Below are positions 37,007-45,966 of a stretch of DNA of 64,000 nt, piece after piece; positions within the stretch are counted from its first letter, which is position 1, and every line of letters starts with the position of its first letter. The notes beneath the pieces were generated by a model. The model ran no database searches. It saw nothing but the letters and a program-made list of their open reading frames with translations, and had not been told where the DNA came from. Both the position numbers and the translations under genes were made by a program. The stretch comes from Gilliamella sp. ESL0441 (GTDB taxonomy: Bacteria > Pseudomonadota > Gammaproteobacteria > Enterobacterales > Orbaceae). The DNA lies in contig NZ_CP048264.1 in assembly GCF_019469185.1 (NCBI RefSeq), positions 2,666,001 through 2,730,000 of the forward strand, given 5' to 3'.

Positions 37007-38884
37007 CTATTGTTTACCAAATGAGATTATTTTTTTACCTACCATATCAATATATTTACCATTTTTGTAATATCTAACAACATTTTCTGTTGAACCTTTT
37101 ATATTTACTTTTTTTGCTCCTTTCAAATTATCAGCAAAAACCCTAGCCTTTTCAAGATACTGTTGAGGTGTTGTTGCTCCAACTTCTTTGCCATGTTTAT
37201 TAAAATGATAGTCTAATGACCCTTCGGGTGAATCAAAACTACCCTTATCCCACGATTTATCTATTTTATTTTGAAACTCAGAATCATTTTTTGATGTTTG
37301 AGAATTATCATGTGTTTTAGACTTCTTATTATTATCGTCATCATCAGGTGGTAAACTTGCTCCTCCACTAACAGTACCCGAACCAGTTTGAGTACTTGCT
37401 GATGCTTGACTCTTATCCTTATCATCATTAGAAGTTTCATTTAATGATATTACATTCTGTGTTTGATTATATAAATCAATTACAGCTTGTGAAAAGCTTG
37501 CATTATACTCATCATCAGTCATTTCAGGACGGTAAACCACAAGCCCTGACAAAGTATCAGATGGTAATGAATTAAGATATTGCTTAACCTCCTCCTCTGT
37601 CAAATCTAAACTAGATATTAATGCTGTTTCTGCAACCAATTGCGGAGTAGTCACTGCATTCGGAAGCATTCCACTCCCAAGTTCACTTGGTCTAAGCAAC
37701 ATTTCAATTAACCCTAAAGGTCCTGGCGCTTTTGGAACAGCCGAAGCATTATTCTCAACCGCATTCTTACCTGCTGCTATACCCGTGCTGACATCACCAA
37801 CATCACCGCCTACACTGGCTACAGCCAGTCCGGTGGCAAGTTGGGCTAGGGCACTGATATTTTGTTTTTCAGCTTCGGTTAAGTCCTTAACGTCTTTTCC
37901 ATAGAGCTGCTTGCGTATGATATCCGCAGCAAGTTCACCGGTTACGGCACCAGCACCGCCGGCTAGTCCTGAGTTGCCTTGTAGTTCAGCTACCACTGCG
38001 CCCAAAATCGCATGGGCAATAAGATTACCGGCGACATCATCGGTCTTCCAGTTTCCGTTTTCTTCCTTATGACCGGTATGCTTTTTGATTTGCTCGGCGA
38101 CCCAAGGTGCACTGGCACCGGCTAGTCCGCCTGTGATGTTGCCGGTGATAATGCCGGTCACTATCGATATCGCACTGTCTATCCCTTTGCTAACATCACT
38201 CCCCATTCCGCCCAGATTTTTATTATTTTCTCTATTCGTTTTTAACTGCTCATCAACCGCAACGTAATAGAAGTAGTCTTTATTCTGATTATAATAATCC
38301 TCAACAGTTTTATATTTGGCTTTTTCTTCATCACTCAGCTTATTATAGGCCTTTTCCGCTTCCAGCTTTGATAACGCATCTTTATTTTTATCTACTTCAT
38401 TTTGCGCCTGAATTCGGTCATACTTATTCATTACACTTTTTGCCTGCTGTGCAATGTCTTTGATAAGCTCGACTGTTTCTATTTTGTCTAACTCTTTTTG
38501 CTTATCAAATATCTGTTTCAGCGGATTATTCGCACTCTCCGTATCCCGACTTAATTCATTGATATCCTGTTTTTGCTGCTCTTTATTGCGGATGATTAAC
38601 TCACCTTTTTCTACCGCCGATTTTGTCGTGCTTGAGTCACTATCACTGTTTTGATAAGCCGTTGGGACACCCGGACCTCCGGTTCCCCCACTCACCGAAA
38701 CATGCGTCACTTTAAAGTCTGCCTTGTTTTTTATATCACTGAAGCTGATGGTGCCGGTATCAAGTTTGTTCTTACTTTTATCTTCCGCTTCCGACGCTAT
38801 CACCGCACCTTTTAAGTCAGTATTATTGCCCACATAAATATCATAACCGCCTTTTCCGGCAAATATCCCCGACTGGTCTGTCAC
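37007..38884 (-). CDS. Orphan CdiA module with possible BECR-type toxin tip
   Basis: This long displaced cdiA 3' end has homology to cdiA starting upstream of the first Met, at about 39019 (NIQSLQDTDDYDYEKIS). It runs through the full pre-toxin region to GKNAVENN (VENN at 37748-37759). After VENN the tip is unique: a helical region, an Asp/Ser-rich linker and a C-terminal domain SFDSPEGSLDYHFNKHGKEV ending VRYYKNGKYIDMVGKKIISF. The His/Lys-rich start and NGK-Y strand pattern suggest a BECR-fold RNase, but this is inference. No ribosome site precedes the first Met, so expression probably needs recombination into cdiA. Confidence 0.75.
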   Translation of the reverse strand: MTDQSGIFAGKGGYDIYVGNNTDLKGAVIASEAEDKSKNKLDTGTISFSDIKNKADFKVTHVSVSGGTGGPGVPTAYQNSDSDSSTTKSAVEKGELIIRNKEQQKQDINELSRDTESANNPLKQIFDKQKELDKIETVELIKDIAQQAKSVMNKYDRIQAQNEVDKNKDALSKLEAEKAYNKLSDEEKAKYKTVEDYYNQNKDYFYYVAVDEQLKTNRENNKNLGGMGSDVSKGIDSAISIVTGIITGNITGGLAGASAPWVAEQIKKHTGHKEENGNWKTDDVAGNLIAHAILGAVVAELQGNSGLAGGAGAVTGELAADIIRKQLYGKDVKDLTEAEKQNISALAQLATGLAVASVGGDVGDVSTGIAAGKNAVENNASAVPKAPGPLGLIEMLLRPSELGSGMLPNAVTTPQLVAETALISSLDLTEEEVKQYLNSLPSDTLSGLVVYRPEMTDDEYNASFSQAVIDLYNQTQNVISLNETSNDDKDKSQASASTQTGSGTVSGGASLPPDDDDNNKKSKTHDNSQTSKNDSEFQNKIDKSWDKGSFDSPEGSLDYHFNKHGKEVGATTPQQYLEKARVFADNLKGAKKVNIKGSTENVVRYYKNGKYIDMVGKKIISFGKQ

Positions 38885-39019
38885 ACTTGCCCATTTACTG
38901 TCTATATTCGTTGCTGATATCGAACCATTGGCACTAAATCCTGTGCCTCCCGTGCCACTGACCGAGGCACTGATTTTCTCGTAGTCGTAATCATCCGTAT
39001 CTTGCAGTGACTGAATATT
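37748..39019 (-). repeat. cdiA pre-toxin repeat, copy 4 (long form)
   Basis: Nearly identical to 48613-49858 of cdiA over about 1.27 kb, including the segment SGGTGGPGVPTAYQNSDSD, the charged coiled-coil part and VENN. The homology stops sharply at VENN on one side and near NIQSLQD on the other. This is the longest copy and the best substrate for homologous exchange with cdiA. Confidence 0.88.
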
Positions 39020-39229
39020 CAGTTTTAAAACTGAAAGCTTTTAAAGTTGTTTCAGGAGATTAAGGAGTTAACGAAAGAAGATTAAATTGTGATTAAAATA
39101 TTTTTGGATATCTTTTTAACCAAGAAGTTGATTCAACTGCGGGCTAACTAAAGCACTGAAGTAAAACAATACGAACAAACAATAACCAGCTACTATTGCT
39201 ATCCACAACTAACTTCAAAAAAGTTAACT

Positions 39230-39452
39230 ATGACTAAGACATATTCTAAGCTACAATCAACCACAGACAAGACGCCTACACAGCAAACCACTGAGCGATT
39301 TTATACCGTGGGTTACGTACCACAACGCCCCCCCCTCCAGACCGCAACTAACCATTAAAGGCTGGTGGCTGGAGCAGATAGGATTTTATGTCGGCTGCCC
39401 TGTTATCATTAAGATTGAACAGGGCAAGTTAATTGTCCAACTTGCGAAGTAG
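39230..39452 (+). pseudogene. SymE-like gene, frameshifted (copy E)
   Basis: ATG 39230 opens MTKTYSKLQSTTDKTPTQQT and continues through ERFYTVGYVPQ. A run of C at about 39330 then shifts the frame before QLTIKGWWLEQIGFYVGCPV and IIKIEQGKLIVQLAK with its stop. All parts of the protein are present, so one indel broke it. About 120 bases of 5' flank are shared with copy G (46530-46647). Confidence 0.75.
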
Positions 39453-39477
39453 ATCGCAGAGTTGATAAATGATTAGA

Positions 39478-39507
39478 TGAATATTGCGACAGATGTCGCA
39501 ATATTCA
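39478..39507 (-). terminator. Perfect 14-base stem-loop after the 156-residue immunity gene
   Basis: TGAATATTGCGACA and TGTCGCAATATTCA are perfect complements separated by two bases, 11 bases downstream of the immunity stop at 39519. It probably ends the module transcript and may also serve copy E of the SymE-like gene from the other side. Confidence 0.7.
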
Positions 39508-39518
39508 AAATGATCTAA

Positions 39519-39989
39519 TTAGATAGGTAATGTTGTCAATGTTACAGCTGAAAACCTGTCATTTTGATTAAATTCAAATCGCAATGAATAACTATCATCT
39601 ATATAATATGCAATCCAGTTATTGATATAGCCTAATAACTTATCAGGATAACCTCCCCCATCATTAACTGGGATACCTAATAAGCTAATTATTTTATTTT
39701 TATCATATGATGAATCTATGCCTAAAGGTAATTCACCACAATATTCTGAATAATCATTATCGCTTATTAAATATAAGTGTATTTGTGTCAGCTTATTATT
39801 TCGAAAATTTATTAATATTCCTTTCTTCATAAACTCATAATATTTAGTACTATTGGGATCACTATATTCTATAGGCTCTTCTGAAATTTGAGCTTTTTCT
39901 CCAATTGATTCTTTTAAAATAGAAAATTCTTCTGAATTTTCAGACCTTCCTAAGGTGTTAATAAATTTTTGCCATTCTATCATTATCAA
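39519..39989 (-). CDS. Orphan immunity protein for the 39986 toxin module
   Basis: This 156-residue acidic soluble protein (WQKFINTLGRSENSEEFSIL, GILINFRNNKLTQIHLYLIS, SLLGIPVNDGGGYPDKLLGY) has a start overlapping the toxin stop by 4 bases (ATGA type), the classic toxin-immunity coupling. I do not recognise a named family. It ends at a perfect stem-loop. Apparently intact. Confidence 0.72.
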   Translation of the reverse strand: MIMIEWQKFINTLGRSENSEEFSILKESIGEKAQISEEPIEYSDPNSTKYYEFMKKGILINFRNNKLTQIHLYLISDNDYSEYCGELPLGIDSSYDKNKIISLLGIPVNDGGGYPDKLLGYINNWIAYYIDDSYSLRFEFNQNDRFSAVTLTTLPI

Positions 39990-41455
39990 TAAATCCCCAT
40001 TTCTTTATTACGTTCTAATATCTTATTTATTGCATCTTCGACTTGTTTTGGGTCATAACCCTTTTCAATCATATTTTTACGTAATGCATCAGTGTCTCTA
40101 CAAACAGCACCACAAAGATCTTTCGCATCTTTTTGAATTTGTTCTGGTGTATTTTTACCACCATAAGTAGGTCCTGCTTGATGTACATCTTTAGGAACCT
40201 CAACAGCAGTAGCATTTTGATATAATTCTCGTTCTTCTTTCTTAGTTAATTCGCGTCCTATTTCTTTTTCCTTTTTTGCTTTTAAAGCAGCAAAAGATGG
40301 AATATGGTCATGCTCCAACATATCACCAACTTTTTCTTTGGCTTTTAATTCTCTATAAGAACCGACGTCAAGTGCTTTAACCTGTTGTTGAGCATCGTGA
40401 ATTAGTTCATTGGCTTTTTTAACATCACCTAACTTTAATGCAACTTTGGCTTCGTTTAAAAGTTTGGCTGCTAAATCTCCAACGCCTGGAAGCACTCCAG
40501 CAGTAGCAATCGCATAATCAATTGCATCTTCTGCCTCAGCAAAAGCCTTCATATCTCCCAGTATGGGGGTAAAATCAGCAATGATATTACCTAAAAAGGC
40601 TAATGCGTTAACAGCTTCTTTATAAGGTTCAACCATTTGCTGTTGGATAACAACTGTTTCTTGAAGAATCGCTAGTTCACGAGTATCATCGGGTAAATTA
40701 TTACAAAAACTATCAGTATAACATTTATACTCAGCTATTTCTTTGGAAGCTTCAAAAAAATCCTTTAGGTCATTATTCTCAACCGCATTTTTACCTGCTG
40801 CTATACCCGTGCTGACATCACCAACATCACCGCCTACACTGGCTACAGCCAGTCCGGTGGCAAGTTGGGCTAAGGCACTGATGTTTTGTTTTTCAGCTTC
40901 GGTTAAGTCCTTAACGTCTTTTCCATAGAGCTGCTCGCGAATGATTTTCGCAGCCAGTTCACCAGTTACGGCACCGGCACCGCCGGCAAGTCCTGAGTTG
41001 CCTTGTAGTTCAGCGACCACCGCACCCAAAATCGCATGGGCAATAAGATTACCGGCTACATCATCGGTCTGCCAGTTTCCATTCTCATCAGCATGACCGG
41101 TATGCTTTTTGATTTGCTCCGCGACCCAAGGTGCACTTGCGCCAGCCAGTCCGCCCGTGATGTTGCCGGTGATAATGCCGGTCACTATCGATATCGCACT
41201 GTCTATCCCTTTGCTAACATCACTCCCCATTCCGCCCAGGTTTTTATTATTTTCTCTATTCGTTTTTAACTGCTCATCAACCGCAACGTAATAGAAGTAG
41301 TCTTTATTCTGATTATAATAATCCTCAACAGTTTTATATTTGGCTTTTTCTGCATCACTCAGCTTATTATAGGCCTTTTCCGCTTCCAGCTTCGATAACG
41401 CATCCTTATTTTTATCTACGTCATTTTGCGCCTGAATTCGGTCATACTTATTCAT
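39986..41455 (-). CDS. Orphan CdiA module with EHDHIPS-type toxin tip
   Basis: This displaced cdiA 3' end contains the pre-toxin coiled-coil, the Gly/Ala-rich membrane-like region and GKNAVENN. Homology continues upstream of this Met to about 41668 without any start codon, so the module is promoterless and probably silent. After VENN comes a helical stretch, LPGVGDLAAKLLNEAK, and a C-terminal domain DVGSYRELKAKEKVGDMLEH with DHIPSF, VPKDVHQAGPTYGGKN and a Cys pair. This domain recurs in polymorphic toxins in my memory, but its activity is not known to me; the His/Asp cluster suggests a nuclease. Confidence 0.72.
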   Translation of the reverse strand: MNKYDRIQAQNDVDKNKDALSKLEAEKAYNKLSDAEKAKYKTVEDYYNQNKDYFYYVAVDEQLKTNRENNKNLGGMGSDVSKGIDSAISIVTGIITGNITGGLAGASAPWVAEQIKKHTGHADENGNWQTDDVAGNLIAHAILGAVVAELQGNSGLAGGAGAVTGELAAKIIREQLYGKDVKDLTEAEKQNISALAQLATGLAVASVGGDVGDVSTGIAAGKNAVENNDLKDFFEASKEIAEYKCYTDSFCNNLPDDTRELAILQETVVIQQQMVEPYKEAVNALAFLGNIIADFTPILGDMKAFAEAEDAIDYAIATAGVLPGVGDLAAKLLNEAKVALKLGDVKKANELIHDAQQQVKALDVGSYRELKAKEKVGDMLEHDHIPSFAALKAKKEKEIGRELTKKEERELYQNATAVEVPKDVHQAGPTYGGKNTPEQIQKDAKDLCGAVCRDTDALRKNMIEKGYDPKQVEDAINKILERNKEMGIY

Positions 41456-41668
41456 TACACTTTTTGCCTGCTGTGCTATGTCTTTGATAAGCTCGACCGT
41501 TTCTATTTTGTCTAACTCTTTTTGCTTATCAAATATCTGTTTCAGCGGATTATTCGCACTCTCCGTATCCCGACTTAATTCATTGATATCCTGTTTTTGC
41601 TGCTCTTTATTGCGGATGATTAACTCACCTTTTTCAACCGCCGATTTTGTCGTGCTTGAGTCACTATC
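40772..41668 (-). repeat. cdiA pre-toxin repeat, copy 3
   Basis: About 0.9 kb nearly identical to the cdiA pre-toxin region, from DSDSSTTKSAVEKG to VENN. Its 5' edge is a few codons shorter than in the other copies and joins SKLFIYPLSDINQTK, an unrelated sequence. Differences from other copies are scattered single substitutions such as ADENGNWQTDD. Confidence 0.85.
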
Positions 41669-41827
41669 TTTTGTTTGGTTGATATCTGATAAAGGATAAA
41701 TGAAAAGTTTTGAATTAACTTAAGGTTATGGGAAAGCTTTAGCAGATAAGTAAAACACTACAGTAAATAACATATAACAGCAAAGATTAACGATAAACTG
41801 CTAATCATAATAAATAGCGAGAAGCCT

Positions 41828-41845
41828 CCCGCAGGTTAATGCGGG
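41828..41845. terminator. CCCGCA/TGCGGG hairpin after the 201-residue immunity gene
   Basis: CCCGCA pairs with TGCGGG around a 6-base loop about 125 bases beyond the immunity stop. It resembles the hairpins near 33371 and 44825, each a C-rich arm, GGTTA in the loop and a G-rich arm, so it is probably the repeated terminator of the SymE-like unit. The SymE-like gene itself is missing here. Confidence 0.5.
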
Positions 41846-41968
41846 GATTATTATAAAGTCATTTATATAAATATTAATCTGGCTGATAACTTTTATCTTG
41901 AACTACATAAGGTTCAGCTATTTCATTCCAAACTACCTGAGCCATTTTTTGTCATTCGATTAGTTGTT

Positions 41969-42574
41969 TTATAAAAAATGATTTATAGCATTCATTCTTT
42001 CCACATCTTCTTTTAAAACATTTTTTGCTGTATCACTCAATACTCCTGACGTTTTTTCTGCAAAATATTCAAGTAATCCAAATGTTTCTTTTGTGATAGA
42101 TCCCTTGACCTCATGACCAACTAATACTCCTAAAGCATCAATTAAAGACGGAGTCGGACTTAACTTTAATTCTTTAACGATCTTTTCTTCTGCTTTATCA
42201 GGGGTAATTCTATATAAAGCAATACAGGCTGCATAAATAAAATCTATTGCGTCCACTTCTTCATGGATTTCTATGTGTGAATATCTTATTACATTAAGTA
42301 AACCCAAAATAATTAATTGCTTTTCTTCAGATGAAAATTTTCCATCTTTATATGCTCCCCATTCAGTTGAATTAAATTGTGGAGATTTTAAAAAAAATAA
42401 TGCGCATAGTCCTACTAATATGTAGCCGATATCTTTTCTTTCTGGACATATATTAAAAATTTGCCTCAAGGACAAATTTGTCATATTCGCTAAGGAATGG
42501 AGAATAATATCGACTTCAGTAACTGCCCCAGGCTTTGAAAGATCTATTTTTTTTAACTCATTAATCATAATCAA
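41969..42574 (-). CDS. Orphan immunity protein for the 42571 toxin module
   Basis: This 201-residue mainly helical soluble protein (LSLRQIFNICPERKDIGYIL, SSEEKQLIILGLLNVIRYSH, VDAIDFIYAACIALYRITPD) starts 4 bases before the toxin gene ends, so translation is coupled. I do not recognise a named family. Apparently intact and followed by an about 125-base spacer and hairpin. Confidence 0.72.
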   Translation of the reverse strand: MIMINELKKIDLSKPGAVTEVDIILHSLANMTNLSLRQIFNICPERKDIGYILVGLCALFFLKSPQFNSTEWGAYKDGKFSSEEKQLIILGLLNVIRYSHIEIHEEVDAIDFIYAACIALYRITPDKAEEKIVKELKLSPTPSLIDALGVLVGHEVKGSITKETFGLLEYFAEKTSGVLSDTAKNVLKEDVERMNAINHFL

Positions 42575-44424
42575 TTGATAACCTCGCTAGTTGATTTACT
42601 TTTAATATTCATATTTGACAAATGTGATTCTAATTTCTTTAATGAATCACTTGATTGTGCACGATAGCGACCTGACTGATTATTTATTAATAAAGTCCCA
42701 TCTGAATTCATTTTTAGCTCTCCAGCACCTTTTACTGGCTCACCACCGCTGAGTTGAGTATGTTTTACTCCTGTTCGTCCAGCGCTACCTCTAGGTGCTA
42801 TTTGTATATTATTATTTGCATCTATAATATAAATATATACTTCTTCTTTATTTAGCTTTGTTATACTTGTTTTATCTAAAACAAATTGACCTGGTGCCGG
42901 GTCTATTTTATCTATTGAACGAGGCTTGACTAAAGGTAATTCCTCAAATGATCTATTCGTTCCCTTTCCAGCTGTTGGTGTCTTGACATTATGTATTTTT
43001 GCTGCCGATAAAGCACCAGCCATCTCAGCGAAAGCAAAAGATAAATTACCCCAATAATTATTGAAAGCTCTATCCATATGCGCTTCTGCATCAGCTCTTG
43101 TTTTATTGGGATTATGACGTAGATATTCTGTTATTCTTTTTTCATAATTGAGGACGTCATAATCGATATCTCCTAATAGGTTTTTAATTTTTTGATATTC
43201 TTGGGGATATAAAAGCGCATCACTATAGTAAACTCCAGATTGACCATGCAAGCCCTCATATGAATACTTAGTTTTTAACGCTGGCACTATAACATTCATA
43301 CATGCTTCATTACCAAGACTACCATTAAAACAATTATCAATTATATCTTTATCTCTTTTATAATCAATCTGAACCAGTTCCATATACCGTTCGAATTCGG
43401 CTTCTGTTAATTCTACTGTTCTTGATTTATTTACAAGTTTTCTTTTTTCTTCAGCTTCCGGACTATGTAAATAGTTATTCTCAACCGCATTCTTGCCTGC
43501 TGCTATACCCGTGCTGACATCGCCCACATCACCACCTACACTGGCTACAGCCAGTCCGATGGCAAGTTGGGCGAGGGCACTGATGTTTTCTTTTTCAGCT
43601 TCGGTTAAGTCCTTAACGTCTTTTCCATAGAGCTGCTTGCGTATGATATCCGCAGCCAGTTCTCCGGTTACGGCACCGGCACCGCCGGCTAGTCCTGAGT
43701 TACCTTGTAGTTCAGCTACCACGGCACCCAAAATCGCATGGGCAATAAGATTACCGGCTACATCATCGGTCTTCCAGTTTCCGTTTTCTTCCTTATGACC
43801 GGTATGCTTTTTGATTTGCTCCGCGACCCAAGGTGCACTTGCGCCAGCCAGTCCGCCCGTGATGTTGCCGGTGATAATGCCGGTCACTATCGATATCGCA
43901 CTGTCTATCCCTTTGCTAACATCACTCCCCATTCCGCCCAGGTTTTTATTATTTTCTCTATTCGTTTTTAACTGCTCATCAACCGCAACGTAATAGAAGT
44001 AGTCTTTATTCTGATTATAATAATCATCAACAGTTTTATATTTGGCTTTTTCTGCATCACTCAGCTTATTATAGGCCTTTTCCGCTTCCTGCTTTGATAA
44101 CGCATCCTTATTTTTATCTACGTCATTTTGCGCCTGAATTCGGTCATACTTATTCATTACACTTTTTGCCTGCTGTGCAATGTCCTTGATAAGCTCGACC
44201 GTTTCTATTTTGTCTAACTCTTTTTGCTTATCAAATATCTGTTTCAACGGATTATTCGCGCTCTCCGTATCCCGGCTTAATTCATTGATATCCTGTTTTT
44301 GCTGCTCTTTATTGCGGATGATTAACTCGCCTTTTTCAACCGCCAATTTCGTCGTGCTTGAGTCACTATCACTGTTTTGATAAGCCGTTGTCGGTGCCAT
44401 GCCCCCGGTAACGATACTAATCAA
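42571..44424 (-). CDS. Orphan CdiA module with GGEPV-GAGEL type toxin tip
   Basis: This is a displaced cdiA 3' end with a short 5' boundary (TGGMAPTTAYQ), the full pre-toxin region and VENN at 43474-43485. The tip continues with a helical region shared in style with the active cdiA tip (RDKDIIDNCFNG, YSDALLYPQEYQKI). It ends with a small beta-rich domain: VKHTQLSGGEPVKGAGELKM and LLINNQSGRYRAQSSDSLKK. That last motif is familiar from secreted toxin tips, but I cannot state the activity. TTG 44424 or ATG 44400 could start it, neither with a credible ribosome site. Confidence 0.74.
   Translation of the reverse strand: MISIVTGGMAPTTAYQNSDSDSSTTKLAVEKGELIIRNKEQQKQDINELSRDTESANNPLKQIFDKQKELDKIETVELIKDIAQQAKSVMNKYDRIQAQNDVDKNKDALSKQEAEKAYNKLSDAEKAKYKTVDDYYNQNKDYFYYVAVDEQLKTNRENNKNLGGMGSDVSKGIDSAISIVTGIITGNITGGLAGASAPWVAEQIKKHTGHKEENGNWKTDDVAGNLIAHAILGAVVAELQGNSGLAGGAGAVTGELAADIIRKQLYGKDVKDLTEAEKENISALAQLAIGLAVASVGGDVGDVSTGIAAGKNAVENNYLHSPEAEEKRKLVNKSRTVELTEAEFERYMELVQIDYKRDKDIIDNCFNGSLGNEACMNVIVPALKTKYSYEGLHGQSGVYYSDALLYPQEYQKIKNLLGDIDYDVLNYEKRITEYLRHNPNKTRADAEAHMDRAFNNYWGNLSFAFAEMAGALSAAKIHNVKTPTAGKGTNRSFEELPLVKPRSIDKIDPAPGQFVLDKTSITKLNKEEVYIYIIDANNNIQIAPRGSAGRTGVKHTQLSGGEPVKGAGELKMNSDGTLLINNQSGRYRAQSSDSLKKLESHLSNMNIKSKSTSEVIN
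43474..44388 (-). repeat. cdiA pre-toxin repeat, copy 2
   Basis: About 0.9 kb nearly identical to cdiA 48613-49497, from TAYQNSD to VENN, with few amino acid changes (for example SKQEAEKAYN for SKLEAEKAYN). It stops sharply at VENN. Upstream it shares the GGMAPT junction with the fragment at 31300. Confidence 0.86.
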
Positions 44425-44574
44425 GACTTGTCTTACTTTTGTTTAGTGGATATTAGATAAATGAAAAGCTTAGAATTAACTTAAGTTTGGAAGGAAGGTT
44501 TAAGAAAATATAATGAATAACGGCATAGATTAACGACGAACTGCTAACCACAACAACTAATGACGCTAGTTATT

Positions 44575-44802
44575 ATGGTTAAAACACATTCTAAACTAAA
44601 ATCAACCACAGACAAAACACCGGCACTACAACCCAATGAGCGATTCTATACCGTGGGTTACGTGCCACAAGGCACAAAACCCAACCGCAGACCAGAACTG
44701 ACCATTAAGGGCAGATAGCTGGAGCAATTCGGCTTTTATGTAGGCTGCCCTGTTATCATTAAGATCGAGCAGGGCAAGTTAATTATTGAACTTGCTATAT
44801 AG
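44575..44802 (+). pseudogene. SymE-like gene with amber codon (copy F)
   Basis: This is the most complete copy: MVKTHSKLKSTTDKTPALQP, NERFYTVGYVPQGTKPNRRP, ELTIKGR, then TAG in place of Trp, then LEQFGFYVGCPVIIKIEQGK and LIIELAI with a stop. One point change (TGG to TAG) inactivates it. About 75 codons is short for the family (E. coli SymE has 113). It lies convergent to the immunity gene at 44852 with a C-rich/G-rich hairpin between. Confidence 0.78.
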
Positions 44803-44851
44803 TTCTAAAAAATAATAAAAGGTCCCCTACTGGTTAGGCGGGGGTTATTCA

Positions 44852-45268
44852 TTAGTAGATGGTTTCACACTGTATGCTAGATAGTTTTATATTTCTTAAA
44901 AAACCACTCATTCTATCTAGATACCAATTAAAATCTGGAATATCTTTCCCAGATAAATACTGACGATTTATTGACAATGACATAGATAAATAATTAGGGT
45001 AAATTAATAAATTACCTCCTGATTCATTATCATAAACCATCACTATACCAATTTTATTCATAATATTATGAGAGTTTATAAACTCATCTAAATTGAACAG
45101 GTTCATGTCCATATTCAGCCAGTCATAATCATCAATATCATTTGACGATAGATAAGTAACTATATTTTGATAATAAATATTCCAGCCATTATTTATTAGG
45201 CACTTTAATATCTCTTTAGGAGAATATTCTTGTGCAAAATTTATATCTATGCTGACTTGCATTCCCAT
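44852..45268 (-). CDS. Orphan immunity protein for the PD-(D/E)XK toxin
   Basis: This 138-residue acidic soluble protein (QVSIDINFAQEYSPKEILKC, DYDWLNMDMNLFNLDEFINS, YLDRMSGFLRNIKLS) begins one base after the nuclease toxin stop, the usual pairing. It reads like a DUF-type immunity, but I cannot name the family. Apparently intact. Confidence 0.7.
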   Translation of the reverse strand: MGMQVSIDINFAQEYSPKEILKCLINNGWNIYYQNIVTYLSSNDIDDYDWLNMDMNLFNLDEFINSHNIMNKIGIVMVYDNESGGNLLIYPNYLSMSLSINRQYLSGKDIPDFNWYLDRMSGFLRNIKLSSIQCETIY

Positions 45269-45269
45269 A

Positions 45270-45764
45270 TTAATATTCCTTAAACGGTATGTTTTTCGAT
45301 GTTAACCAATCTTTAACATGCTGAGGGATAGGTGTGTTAGAATGTACTTCAAAAGAAGTACCGTTTTGCTTGGCAATACTCGCATAAGATCCCACATCGG
45401 ATTTGAATTTCTCAAATCCTTTACTACCTGCCTGAGCATGGTCTTGCCAATAGCGTCCTGATTTAGCCTCATACCAGATTGAATTATTTGGACCATAAGC
45501 GCCATCAAACTCTCGTCCTTTAAATGTAAAGCTACCTTTACCACCTAAAGTTTGATTCAAATAATTTTCAAAATCCTTACCGACAAGTCCTTGAGCACTA
45601 TTCGTCCCCTTTCCAGCATTAATCTCTTGTTCTTTTTTTACATGCTCACCAAATTTGCTACTTTCGTTGGCTTTCTGATTGGTAGCCTGATTATCCCGTA
45701 TTTTATCCTTAGTCTCTTTATAATTTCCACCACCTTGTTCAACATTTCCTTTGCCGTGTTGCAT
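45270..45764 (-). CDS. Orphan CdiA-CT toxin, PD-(D/E)XK nuclease type
   Basis: The C-terminal domain GKDFENYLNQTLGGKGSFTF, KGREFDGAYG, SIWYEAKSGRYWQ has the restriction-endonuclease-like core with Asp87, Glu99 and Lys101 (D...ExK), so a DNase toxin is likely. Before it is the shared CT linker (HGKGNVEQGGGNYKETKD to KKEQEINAGKGT). The reading frame continues upstream of this Met to about 45928 with a fused scrap of pre-toxin (LTEIQKENISTLSQLAVGLA) but no start and no VENN, so a deletion joined the two conserved segments. Probably silent. Confidence 0.72.
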   Translation of the reverse strand: MQHGKGNVEQGGGNYKETKDKIRDNQATNQKANESSKFGEHVKKEQEINAGKGTNSAQGLVGKDFENYLNQTLGGKGSFTFKGREFDGAYGPNNSIWYEAKSGRYWQDHAQAGSKGFEKFKSDVGSYASIAKQNGTSFEVHSNTPIPQHVKDWLTSKNIPFKEY

Positions 45765-45966
45765 TTCTAAGGCTGTTTTATCTAATGGTTTGTTAGCACC
45801 CGTACACTTTCCGGTAGCAATCGCCGTACCGGCATCGCCTGTATCACCACCACTGGCGACAATTGCTAGACCAACTGCCAGTTGCGAGAGAGTGCTGATG
45901 TTTTCTTTTTGGATTTCAGTGAGTTTTTAATTTTAAAGGAGATTATGACAAATATCACAACATCCT

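Noticed and set aside
38085..38267. Repeated 60-codon plus-strand frames (also at 41109 and 43811) with identical product
   Set aside because: They are antisense shadows of the four near-identical pre-toxin repeats; their sameness reflects the duplicated minus-strand genes, and they have no ribosome sites.
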